A DNA stretch of 64,000 nucleotides from Calothrix sp. CSU_2_0 (GTDB taxonomy: Bacteria > Cyanobacteriota > Cyanobacteriia > Cyanobacteriales > Nostocaceae), in contig JAAUPE010000005.1 in assembly GCA_012034595.1 (NCBI GenBank), positions 1-64,000 of the forward strand. Reading direction: 5' to 3'. The position numbers and the translations under genes are program-made. Positions 20,390 through 30,584 of the stretch are shown piece by piece (position 1 is the first letter of the stretch; the number at the start of each line of letters is the position of its first letter). The notes under the pieces were generated by a model. That model was not told where the DNA came from and did no database searches. It worked only from the letters and a program-made list of their open reading frames with translations.

Positions 20390-23300
20390 ATGCATGGTAA
20401 GTTATTAGCTCTACAGTTCCACACTGCCTCACACCACATGCATCTCCATTATCTACACCCCCAGCACCTTGAAGAACTAGTCGAGGATAGCGGTATAGAT
20501 ACCCATCTAGCAAGTTTAAATTTTACTTCGCTCCAAGACAGCGACGCATATGATTATTTGCTGATTTCAGCACAAGTACCCCGTACAAACACAGGAATGG
20601 TGAGAAATAGCTGGTTACAACGCTATTCGCACACTACATCTGGTGGTTGGTGGTGTTCTGGACTCGATCCGCAAAATCATTGGCAAGCGATGGAATGGGG
20701 TTGTTTTAAACCGAATCTACCTCGACTCAACCAAAAAGGTAAATGCATTAAATACGAACATCCTCCGGGTACAGCAACAAGGATATTTTGTTTGCGTGTG
20801 ACGTTGCAAGTATGGCAAGGAGTTGCCCAACGTTATAATTTAAGTATTCCGGAATTCAATATTTCTGAATTAAAAGCTTCTGAATTAAAAGCTTCTGAAT
20901 TTCAGATTTCGGAGCAGCAAACAGAAAATTCTGACATTGATTTAAACGAAGAAAGTTTGGGTTTTTGGCAATGGGTAATGGAACATGATGTTCCGATAAT
21001 AATTTGTGAGGGAGTCAAGAAAGCTGCCGCATTATTATCACTAGGATATGTTGCGATCGCAATACCGGGGATTACTAGTGGGTATCGGGTTGCGAAGGAT
21101 AAATTTGGCAAAGTTGTGAGTCGTCAATTGATTCCTGATTTAGCAGCTTTTACGATTACTAAACGTACTTTTTATATTTGTTTTGATTTTGAGACGGAAC
21201 CCCAAAAAGTTGCTGCTGTTAATAATGCAATTTCACAACTAGGTGGATTGTTCCAATCCAAAAAATGCCCCGTTCAAGTAATAAAATTACCGGGGGGAGA
21301 AAAGGGAGTTGATGAATTTATTGTCAATCAGGGAATAATTGGGTTTGAGAATATCTATAGTCAAAGCTCAGACTTAGAAATTTATCTGGCTCAAATCAAA
21401 CCCCATACTCAATTAACCATACCTGCTGCACTCACTGTCAACAGTCGCTATTTAGGGGAAATTGCTTTTCCCAATTCTGGGTTAGTTGGAGTTAAATCAG
21501 CGAAAGGGACAGGAAAAACTACCGCACTACAAAAAACTGTCCAGCAAGCGAAAAACAATCATCAACCTGTTTTACTGATTACTCATCGGATTCAGCTTGG
21601 CAAGTTTTTATGCGGGAAAGTTGGAATTCAATGGGGATTAAAAAATACTGGGTATAGAAAGGGAGAAGGAAAACAAGAAATACAAGAAGAATTAAATATT
21701 AATATTTCTTCTCCATCTGTTGGACTTTGTGTTGATTCGATTTGGAAACTCAATCCAGAAGATTGGCATGGGGGAATAATTATCTTAGATGAAGTTGAAC
21801 AATCTTTATGGCATTTACTTCATAGTAGTACCTGTAAAGATAAACGAGTCAAGCTTCTTAAAAGTTTCCAACAGCTAATTTATACAGTTTTGACAACAGG
21901 TGGTTTAATCATCGCTCAAGATGCGGATTTGTCTGATACTTCGTTAGATTATTTACAACAACTGTCGGGAATCAAAATTACTCCTTGGGTTCTAGTTAAT
22001 CAGTGGAAACCAGAAAAAGGATGGGATGTTACTTTTTACGATTCTCCCAATCCAACACCATTAATTCAACAACTTGAATTAGATATACTTGCTGGACGTA
22101 AATGTTATGTAACTACCGATAGTAGATCTGGACGTTATAGTTGTGAAACTATCGAACGCTATTTAAAAGAACGTCTCGAAAAGTTACATAAAGTATTTCC
22201 TAAATCTTTGTTAGTTAGTAGTCGGACAACAAATACTCCTGGACATAACGCTGTTGATTTTGTGGCAGAAATTAATCAAAAAGTAATTGATTATGACGTG
22301 GTTTTTGTGACTCCTAGTTTAGGAACAGGAGTTAGTATTGATGTGCATCATTTTGACCGCGTTTATGGTATTTTTCAGGGGGTAATTCCCGACTCAGAAG
22401 CACGACAAGCACTAGCTAGAGTACGTGATAATGTACCTCGTATAGTTTGGTGCGCTAAACGCGGAATTGGTTTGATTGGTAGCGGTAGTACCAATTACAA
22501 ATTACTTTCAGATTGGTATCAAGAAAATCAAAAAGAAAATCTAGCTTTACTGAGTCCATTACATAAAGTTGATGTTGATTTACCTTTAGTATATGACCCA
22601 ATTCACCTACGAACTTGGGCAAAGGTATCCGCAAGGGTAAATGCTTCAATTAGCATTTATCGTCAATCAATGAAAGAAGGTTTGATGGTAGATGGACATC
22701 AAATCTGGCTCAGAAGTAATGATATTCAAAACAATATTATTAGAGATTTACGTCATGCTTTCTTAGCAACCGATCCTAGTGACTTGCCTACTCGTCGTCG
22801 ATTAATATTAGAGATAGTCAAAGTTCAAAAAGATTGGATGGAAAGCAAACAAAAGGCAAAAGAAATTAGCAATAGTATTCGCAAAATTAAAAAGCAGAAT
22901 CAATACGTCATGGCAAATGCAGTCGCAAATGCAAAAGATATTGATTATGTGGAATACGAGCATTTATCTACAAAACATGCTCTGACAGAAAAGGAAAGGC
23001 AGCAAGTTAATAAATATCTGCTCTGGCAAAAATATGGGATTAAAGTCACTCCAGAGTTAAAACAGCAAGACGATAAAGGCTACTATTCGCAGCTATTAAT
23101 CCACTATTACCTTACCCATGAAAGCGAATATTTTCGATGTCGAGATAAGCAAGAATTATATCAACAATTAATTTCTGGAGAGGGTAAAGTTTTTTTACCA
23201 GATTTAAAAGGTTATACCTTAAAAGTTGAAGCATTACGCGCTTTAGGAATGCAGCAATTTTTGGAACCAGAGCGGGAATTTACCGAAGATAATGTCGATT

Positions 23301-23749
23301 TAAATCGTCTCAAAAATATGGCTTTACAATGCAGCCAGCACATTAAACGAGTCTTGGGAATTAATATTATTAATGAAGTCGAACAAATTTCTGGTCTCAA
23401 AATATTAAATAGATTACTAAACTTGTTGGGATTGAAGTTAAAGCGAGTTAATAAAAGTTACATAATCGATAAATTATTACTCAATGACGGTAGAGAAGAA
23501 ATATTTACGATTTGGCATCAACGAGACAAACTAATGTTGGAAAACACCAAGTTAGAAAATCTGAATTTAGACAGCATTAATTTAGAAAACATGAACTTAG
23601 TGAATATCCCAAATATTGATTCTGAGACAGGTAGCTCTATAAATAGTTACACCGATACTTATAAAGATAGTTATCATGTATCAACACATCAGACAAATAT
23701 TCAAGACTTACCAATTACCATTCCAGTAATACAGACTGTTCCGTTTTAA
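20390..23749 (+). CDS. plasmid replication protein, CyRepA1-type (DUF3854 + helicase-like)
   Basis: 1119 aa; Toprim-like DUF3854 region (EGVKKAAALLSLGYVAIAIPGITSGYR), P-loop SAKGTGKTTALQ, ILDEVEQ Walker B, ARVRDNVPRIVW C-terminal helicase-like motif. Confidence 0.75.
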   Translation: MHGKLLALQFHTASHHMHLHYLHPQHLEELVEDSGIDTHLASLNFTSLQDSDAYDYLLISAQVPRTNTGMVRNSWLQRYSHTTSGGWWCSGLDPQNHWQAMEWGCFKPNLPRLNQKGKCIKYEHPPGTATRIFCLRVTLQVWQGVAQRYNLSIPEFNISELKASELKASEFQISEQQTENSDIDLNEESLGFWQWVMEHDVPIIICEGVKKAAALLSLGYVAIAIPGITSGYRVAKDKFGKVVSRQLIPDLAAFTITKRTFYICFDFETEPQKVAAVNNAISQLGGLFQSKKCPVQVIKLPGGEKGVDEFIVNQGIIGFENIYSQSSDLEIYLAQIKPHTQLTIPAALTVNSRYLGEIAFPNSGLVGVKSAKGTGKTTALQKTVQQAKNNHQPVLLITHRIQLGKFLCGKVGIQWGLKNTGYRKGEGKQEIQEELNINISSPSVGLCVDSIWKLNPEDWHGGIIILDEVEQSLWHLLHSSTCKDKRVKLLKSFQQLIYTVLTTGGLIIAQDADLSDTSLDYLQQLSGIKITPWVLVNQWKPEKGWDVTFYDSPNPTPLIQQLELDILAGRKCYVTTDSRSGRYSCETIERYLKERLEKLHKVFPKSLLVSSRTTNTPGHNAVDFVAEINQKVIDYDVVFVTPSLGTGVSIDVHHFDRVYGIFQGVIPDSEARQALARVRDNVPRIVWCAKRGIGLIGSGSTNYKLLSDWYQENQKENLALLSPLHKVDVDLPLVYDPIHLRTWAKVSARVNASISIYRQSMKEGLMVDGHQIWLRSNDIQNNIIRDLRHAFLATDPSDLPTRRRLILEIVKVQKDWMESKQKAKEISNSIRKIKKQNQYVMANAVANAKDIDYVEYEHLSTKHALTEKERQQVNKYLLWQKYGIKVTPELKQQDDKGYYSQLLIHYYLTHESEYFRCRDKQELYQQLISGEGKVFLPDLKGYTLKVEALRALGMQQFLEPEREFTEDNVDLNRLKNMALQCSQHIKRVLGINIINEVEQISGLKILNRLLNLLGLKLKRVNKSYIIDKLLLNDGREEIFTIWHQRDKLMLENTKLENLNLDSINLENMNLVNIPNIDSETGSSINSYTDTYKDSYHVSTHQTNIQDLPITIPVIQTVPF

Positions 23750-24009
23750 CTTAATAATCTTAATAGTCTAAAAAGAATAGTCTGAAAAATCTGCTATAGA
23801 CACAATACATCAAACTTCCACAAATGAATTTTTTTGTTAAATATTACAGGAAGTTTTTGTACTAATGTCACTTTTAAATAATCGCATTATCATAGGTAGT
23901 GAATCTCAATATTGTGAAGTTAAAAGAGAAAAATCTTCCTTGCTAATTTTTAATCTTTTTTCTGAAAACACAAGTATTGATGTAAATTTAAGCCAAAATT
24001 GAAAATGGC

Positions 24010-25047
24010 GTGAGGTTTCAGATGAAAGTCGCTGTATTTAGTACAAAAGCCTACGACAAAAAATTCCTGGAAATAGCAAACACTAACCAACAATACGAGT
24101 TTGCATTCTTCGATCCTCACCTAAGTAAAGACACAGCAATTCTTGCCACAGGATTCCCCGCAGTCTGTATTTTTGTCAACGATGAAGCGGATGCAACAAC
24201 CCTGGAAATTCTTGCCACACATGGCACAAATTTACTTGCCCTTCGTTGTGCCGGATTTAACAACGTTGATTTAAAAACTGCTGCCAAATTAGGAATTAAA
24301 GTAGTTCGCGTTCCTGCATACTCACCTCAGTCAGTCGCAGAACATACGATCGCAATGATTCTTTGCCTCAACCGCAAGATTCACCGTGCTTACAACCGTG
24401 TCAGAGAAGGTAATTTTTCCCTCGACGGACTGATGGGATTTGACCTGCGCGATCGCACTATTGGTATCATTGGCACAGGGAAAATTGGCGCGATCGTCAG
24501 TCAAATACTCACAGGATTTGGTTGCAAGATACTTGCCTACGATGTCTACCGCAATCCCGAAGTCGAAGCATTGGGAGCAAAATATGTCGAACTTCCAGAA
24601 ATTTTTGCCAATTCCGACATTATCTCATTGCATTGTCCCCTCATGCCGGAAACCCATCACCTCATCAACAGCGATGCAATCGAAAAAATGAAACCTGGTG
24701 TCATGTTAATTAATACCAGCAGAGGTGCTTTAATTAACGCCAAAGCTGTGACTAGGGGCTTAAAATCCGGTAAAATTGGCTCGTTAGGTTTGGATGTATA
24801 CGAAAAAGAATCTGACTTATTCTTTGAAGATTTGTCGGGAACCATCATCCAAGATGACGTTTTTCTACGTCTAACAACTTTTCATAACGTCTTGATTACT
24901 GGACACCAAGCATTTTTCACCGAAGACGCTTTAAGTAATATTGCGGAGACTACTCTTACTAATATTACTGAACTTATGCAGGGAGTTCCCTGTGCTAACG
25001 AGGTTAAAGCTGAACCGAAAATTTTATTGCCAATCGCACAATCATAA
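24010..25047 (+). CDS. ldhA: D-lactate dehydrogenase / 2-hydroxyacid dehydrogenase (start at internal ATG MKVAVFST likely)
   Basis: GIIGTGKIG Rossmann motif, LHCPLMPETHHLIN, D-LDH-like MKVAVFSTKAYDKKFL. Confidence 0.9.
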   Translation: MRFQMKVAVFSTKAYDKKFLEIANTNQQYEFAFFDPHLSKDTAILATGFPAVCIFVNDEADATTLEILATHGTNLLALRCAGFNNVDLKTAAKLGIKVVRVPAYSPQSVAEHTIAMILCLNRKIHRAYNRVREGNFSLDGLMGFDLRDRTIGIIGTGKIGAIVSQILTGFGCKILAYDVYRNPEVEALGAKYVELPEIFANSDIISLHCPLMPETHHLINSDAIEKMKPGVMLINTSRGALINAKAVTRGLKSGKIGSLGLDVYEKESDLFFEDLSGTIIQDDVFLRLTTFHNVLITGHQAFFTEDALSNIAETTLTNITELMQGVPCANEVKAEPKILLPIAQS

Positions 25048-26304
25048 TAAGTAACTGGATACAAATATTTACAGTCATTGCGTATCACTTCGTGGTAGCC
25101 ACGTAGTGGCTTCTGTAAGTAGCAACCTACGCAATGACATTGTGTAATTAATTCTGTCCAACTACTTAAAATTACCCCACCCTAATCCTTTAACAATAGT
25201 AGGTTTATTTGCACTAATTAGTAAAAATAGCAATATCCATATTTACTATTATCAAAATTTTATAATAATTTATCATTACTTTATAATATGCTGAGTGAGT
25301 ATTCGTTATTATAGCTGTAGTAAAAAGTAAATAGATTCTTAGTTTTAGCAATAGAAATGTAAAAGGTTAGTAACATTTTGCACGTCATGATTACAGTAAC
25401 AGGCTACATAAACTGGCAACAACAAAGCCGCTATAGTAATCGGGGTAGTGCTTATATGTTTGCGCCGATGGTAAACTTCAACGTGATGTCTGAAGTAGGC
25501 GATACTCCACCTTAGTAGAAATTTTCTTCAATCACGATCGCTCACATTCGAGTATAAAATAAGTACTCGGGTATTTATTTAATTACAATCCTAACTTGTT
25601 TTACTAATTCTAATCTAATTAAGATGTTAGATAGTGGTACCTGGTAAGAATCTTTACGCAGTAAAGAACATAGCTTACGCAAGATAATTAGAGATTAGGT
25701 GTGTCAGCGATCGCATCATATTTACTTGTATTGGCTTTTTAACTGCACTTCACAACTCAGAGAATATTTTAAAAGTCCAGCAAGGTATATCTTACGCTTT
25801 TGATGTAAGTCAATTATGACGAAAAATCAAAGTCTGAAATGTGGACAGAGAAATTTTACTTTGCCACATATAAGCTCAAAAGAATCTTTTGAAGTATCCT
25901 CTCAGAAATATTACTCCTTTATGTAAGTTTTAATTAACTTATCTATCGGACATTTTTGTACACTGTTAACTTTGCCAAAGCAAGACTTGTGTAGTTTTAT
26001 TGGTTCTGAAGAAAACCAAAATCTACTCATCATCAAGATTCAAACTTGGAAATAAATTGTGCTGGTTAGTAAGTAAGCAATTAGCTTTTTCTATTTCACC
26101 TCAAGGGATGAAATGAAAGATATATGCGCTGGAAATTAATTTAATTATTCAGATAAAACCGTTTATTTCCTCTGATTTAAATCAATTCAAACAAAGATAC
26201 TATCCTAGCAATTTAATGTTTATCTGAGTATTTGCTCTCAAGCTCAACCTTTGATACTGTTTTAAACCTTTCTGTAAACAACAAACAATCTGGTAATTAG
26301 TGAT

Positions 26305-27016
26305 ATGAATAATAAAACTTTGTCTCAGAAATTAAATCGACTTCCAGAAGTTATAATAACTACTTTTTTGGTAATCTTCCTAACATATTTTTTGGTACAA
26401 AATTACGTAATATTTTTACAAAATTATTTTTAGAAAGATTGAAAAATCCGTATATATCCAGCCTGGGGCAGAATTTATCAATGCTAAATCTATATCTATT
26501 GGTGACGGAGTATATCTTTTTAAACATATTCGTCTTGATGCAAGTGGGGACAACAATCATCTTTATTTAAGTGATGGAGTAGCACTCGAACAAGGAGTTA
26601 AAATTGGAGTAATGGATAACACAACTATTCATATCGGTCGACAAACATATATTGGTCTTAATGTCTGTATCGGAGGACCTGGAAATATCAAGATTGGTAA
26701 AGATTGTTTAATCGCTGCCAACTCTGGAATAATCGCAAATAATCATATATTCACTGATATTCATCAGAAGATTGCTGAACAAGGTGTCACTCGCAAAGGA
26801 ATTGTCATTGAAGATAATTGCTGGTTGGGATATGGGGTAAAGATACTTGATGGAGTAACAATTGGTGAGGGAAGTGTGATTGGTGCGGGTTCTGTTGTAA
26901 CGAAAAATATTCCTCCTTATTCAGTTGCAGTTGGAGTTCCGGCAAAAGTTATTAAATCTCGAAAGTCGAAAGAATCAAACTTATCGACAACGGGTAAACA
27001 CAATAATGATAATTAA
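26305..27016 (+). pseudogene. LbetaH acyltransferase (hexapeptide repeat), 5' part disrupted by two apparent frameshifts
   Basis: 26612-27016 encodes GNIKIGKDCLIAANSGIIANNH...VIGAGSVVTKNIPPYSVAVGVPAKVIKSRK; upstream frames supply LNRLP / SYNNYFFGNLPNIFFGTKLRN / KIIFRKIEKSVYIQPGAEFINAKSISIGDGVYLFKHIRLDASG. Confidence 0.8.
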
Positions 27017-27104
27017 TTAATACCTGTGCCAAACAGAAGGTAAATTAACTTAATTCTTCAGTAAAGATAACCGTAAAACATTTATTTTGACGACTCAAAA
27101 AGAT

Positions 27105-27386
27105 ATGAATATTTACTTTTCAGACAGCAGCGATATTAATGAATGGACTGAATGGCATTTAACATCAAGAGGTTGGGAACAAGGTAATCAAAAACGCGAA
27201 GATTCTCCTTTCGTGAACAAATTAAAAGCTCCTATTGATAGAATCTTGACCTGTAGATATCACGAAACTCTCTCGACTAACTCTGTCTGGATGCAAAAAC
27301 ATACTAATGAGGTTTGGAAAATCTCCGACAAAAAAGTATTGACTCAAATGTTAGAAAAATTTGGTAGTTGCCCGCAATATTTGTAG
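27105..27386 (+). CDS. conserved hypothetical protein
   Basis: MNIYFSDSSDINEWTEWHLTSRGWEQGNQKRED...; ATG preferred over TTG 27087. Confidence 0.55.
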   Translation: MNIYFSDSSDINEWTEWHLTSRGWEQGNQKREDSPFVNKLKAPIDRILTCRYHETLSTNSVWMQKHTNEVWKISDKKVLTQMLEKFGSCPQYL

Positions 27387-27463
27387 TCATCCAATGTCAG
27401 TCAAATAAATAGTTAGCAAAGGGAGGGAACTATATTTCTAGTTTCCCCCCTTGAAAAAGGAGA

Positions 27464-29164
27464 TTAAGGAGTTTTGACTACATATGGAGATTGAATTGCG
27501 GGAACAGTGCCAGAACTCACCAAAGATTGGTAAATAAATGCCGCAACTTCTGCCCTTGTAGCTTGGCGATTTGGGTTGAGTTGCTTCACATTGGGATAGT
27601 TAACCACCAATCCCTTCGCAGTCGCTCCAGCAACCGCAGGTGTAGCATACTGAGGGATGCTAGCAACGTCACTGTAAAACGATAAAACAGTAGAATTAGG
27701 TGCAGTTAACCCCAAACCATTTGCTAATGCTACCAGCACTTGAACGCGGGGAATTTCCTGCTTTGGTTTGAAAGTCTTATCAGGATAGCCAGAAATAAAA
27801 CCACCACGGGCAGCAACTTGAATAACTTGGAATGCCCAATAATCACTTTTAACATCAGTAAAAGCGATCGCATCTTTTTTGGGAGTTGGGTTAAAGGCTT
27901 TAGCAATAATAGCTGCAAATTGATCGCGAGTTACAGGTGCATCGGGTTTGAAGCTACCATCAGGAAAACCAGCAATTATATTTCGAGATGCCAATGCCTC
28001 AATATATGCTTTTGCCCAGTAATTTGGAGAGACATCATTAAAAGTAACTGCTCCTCCTGGGGGTGGTTCAACTTTGGCAACTACCAATTCCACTTTACCT
28101 AAAATCCGCGTCGGGTCTACATCATTCCCCACTGCAATGATTGTTTTATTTGTGGTGAAGTTATAAATATCAAAGAATTTTTTTGGATCTTTTTTGCCGT
28201 TGTTGCGGATGAGGTTTTTACCAGGGCTTTCTTGAGTTCCCAAGTCGGGTTCGGCATTTTGAAGGGTAATAATACCGTTATCTCGGTTGTCTTGAATAAC
28301 ATTTCCCCGCAGTACTGGCTTTGCTAAACCGTTGACGACAATACCACCATTATTTTGAAGAATTTGATTTTCGGTAATTAAAGGTGATGCGTTTTCGCTA
28401 ATTGCTAAACCAAAACCAGTATTTTGAAATAAGCTTCCCCGTACTTCACCCTTTGCTTGCTTGGCAATAGAAATACCATTACCTTGATTCAGAGTAAAAA
28501 TACTACTTTCTATTTTAGGATTACCCGTACCCGTGACAAAAATACCTTCACGGACGCTACTGGCAAATGTACTATTTTGAATAGTCGGATTTGTGGATTC
28601 GATCCAGACTCCGGTTCCCCGTGAATTGGGATTGGTGACTGTTACACCTGCAATAATTGCCTCATTACCTGCCAAGATGGAAATATTCTGGCGAGCGAAT
28701 GTCTTACTAGTATAAAATCCACCACCAGTAATTATAATTCCCTGTCCCTTTGTTGTTTCGTCACCCCGTATAGTGATGCCTGCTTTCAAGTCAATAGGGA
28801 AAGTTTCACCACTTTCTGCATTGTATGTTCCTGGTGCAAGTTGAACAACAGTCCCCGCTTGAGCTTGCTTGAGGGCAAAAGTAATACTTTTAAACGGTGT
28901 TGCTTCAGCTGTACCCGCTCCTGCGGTGTCGCTACCTGTAGCGGAATTGACGTAAAGTATACTTTTAGCTGCTGGAGCTTGGGCAGTGCGAATTGGAACT
29001 GTTTGGGTATTTGTTGTACTGCTAGCTTTAACTGAAACTGGTATTAACATTAAACCACCAGAAACCAGCATCAAAGCTGCAAGTCCTGCTGGAAAAGCCG
29101 GAAACGATGGCAAACGGAAACTATTATTGTTGCTGTGGTGATTGTTTAAACCCTGAATTTTCAT
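27464..29164 (-). CDS. DUF1565 / right-handed beta-helix protein with SLH domains
   Basis: YVNSATGSDTAGAGTAEATPFKSITFALKQA (DUF1565) and FNDVSPNYWAKAYIEALASRNIIAGFPDGSFKPDAPVTRDQFAAIIAKA (SLH). Confidence 0.9.
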   Translation of the reverse strand: MKIQGLNNHHSNNNSFRLPSFPAFPAGLAALMLVSGGLMLIPVSVKASSTTNTQTVPIRTAQAPAAKSILYVNSATGSDTAGAGTAEATPFKSITFALKQAQAGTVVQLAPGTYNAESGETFPIDLKAGITIRGDETTKGQGIIITGGGFYTSKTFARQNISILAGNEAIIAGVTVTNPNSRGTGVWIESTNPTIQNSTFASSVREGIFVTGTGNPKIESSIFTLNQGNGISIAKQAKGEVRGSLFQNTGFGLAISENASPLITENQILQNNGGIVVNGLAKPVLRGNVIQDNRDNGIITLQNAEPDLGTQESPGKNLIRNNGKKDPKKFFDIYNFTTNKTIIAVGNDVDPTRILGKVELVVAKVEPPPGGAVTFNDVSPNYWAKAYIEALASRNIIAGFPDGSFKPDAPVTRDQFAAIIAKAFNPTPKKDAIAFTDVKSDYWAFQVIQVAARGGFISGYPDKTFKPKQEIPRVQVLVALANGLGLTAPNSTVLSFYSDVASIPQYATPAVAGATAKGLVVNYPNVKQLNPNRQATRAEVAAFIYQSLVSSGTVPAIQSPYVVKTP

Positions 29165-29574
29165 CTTTGTTCGTATCTATGATGTGCTGAATAAAGTTAG
29201 TTTGATTAGGTATGTTTTGCGGTTGTGTCGCTGTAAAACCCATGCAAAACTATACCCGAAGATTTGTACTTAATCAGCATAATTTGATTACATCTTCCAG
29301 AAATTATGTTTAATGGATTTCAGAGCTTGACTTTGAAACGCAGAGAGAAGTTAGCGGTGTCGGTTTCCGTCCCGCCAAACTAAGCCCTAGCCCTTTCAGG
29401 GCGGCTTCGCCCACGGGCACGCTACGCGAACGGCAGAGAGAAGAGGAGGTAAGCGCAAAGTTACGCAGAGTATTTACTTAAAAGTCTAGTAGTCTGTCAA
29501 TTTTATTTTGACGGTTATGTATACATCCACAATCCTGTAGAGACAGCGAAGTTGCCGGACAGAATCTTCTGTCC

Positions 29575-29611
29575 CGGCACATTCGCGTAGCAATGCTACG
29601 CGAATGTGCCG
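29575..29611. repeat. perfect 17-bp stem/3-nt loop hairpin
   Basis: CGGCACATTCGCGTAGC-AAT-GCTACGCGAATGTGCCG. Confidence 0.9.
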
Positions 29612-29716
29612 AAGAGAAGTTTGTGGTGAGACAGCCCTGAAGAAGGGTTTCCCACTTTCAGAAGCCACTTCGTGTCTACCGCAGGGAACTGGGAATCCGA
29701 AGGGGGACGGAAACCG

Positions 29717-30522
29717 CTTTCAAGGGTAGGTATTTAAAAATCAGGCAGTAGAGAGGGTGATTTGAGAGACATGGAGTTGTGGTGTTAAGCTTGGCCAAGG
29801 TTCAGGAAAAAAGCTACCTTGAGGTAGGGGAAGACGATTAAGAACGGCAGCCTTAATCACTAAAAATCCACGACGAAAACACGAGAGACAACGATGGAAG
29901 ACACTATTTTTAAAATTGCGTCGTGCAACATGGGTTTGTGGTAATTCGTCTAAACTACTAATAGGCTTGCTTGGCATCAATAGCACCTCCAACACTAACC
30001 TGCCATAAAGTAGCGATTGCGATCGCTAACCAATGTCTCTCGGCTCGTTTGGGGTCTGTCATTTTAGTTTGATGCCAAGCGAAACCACCTCTTTTGCCGT
30101 CTTTAAATAGACATTCAATCCAAGAGCGCATCGAATACCAACAAGCATCCGCAACTTCGGGGTGTAAATCAGTGAGAATTAACCAAGGTTCGGCATAACC
30201 CTCGTCATGACGGGCTAACAATGTACATTCAATCGGGTTACTTTTGAAACAAGTTACTAATGACTTAGTATCCAGCATAGTAGTGGACTAAAACAAGATG
30301 TTATATCGAGTGAAGTTCGACCAGTCCACATTGCGAGTACAACAGCTTGAGGTTTTGTGAGATTTGGCATTTTTTCAATTACTTTTCTAGTCCATTCTCT
30401 TAATTCCTCGCTTTTTCCTACTTGCATTCACCCTCCTACACCCGTAGTAATTCTGCTGATAAAACCTAGATAAGTATTTTACCTGCAAAAATACGCCTTT
30501 ATTAAATACCTACCCTTGAAAG
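29717..30522 (-). mobile_element. Internally deleted, frameshifted IS (IS4/IS701-like transposase remnant) bounded by perfect 20-bp TIRs
   Basis: CTTTCAAGGGTAGGTATTTA at 29717-29736 and its exact reverse complement at 30503-30522; minus-strand transposase N-terminus MQVGKSEELREWTRKVIEKMPNLTKPQAVVLAMW (~30429) and C-terminal part ARHDEGYAEPWLILTDLHPEVADACWYSMRSWIECLFKDGKRGGFAWHQTKM. Confidence 0.8.
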
Positions 30523-30584
30523 GGAGAACCCACCCCTACTTGGTATTCCCTTATAAATCAGACTTGTGTGTACATGAATGTCGT

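Noticed and set aside
23865-24002. 45-aa frame MSLLNNRIIIGSESQYCEVKREKSSLLIFNLFSENTSIDVNLSQN upstream of ldhA
   Set aside because: Plausible start but AT-rich and no recognised homology; insufficient support.
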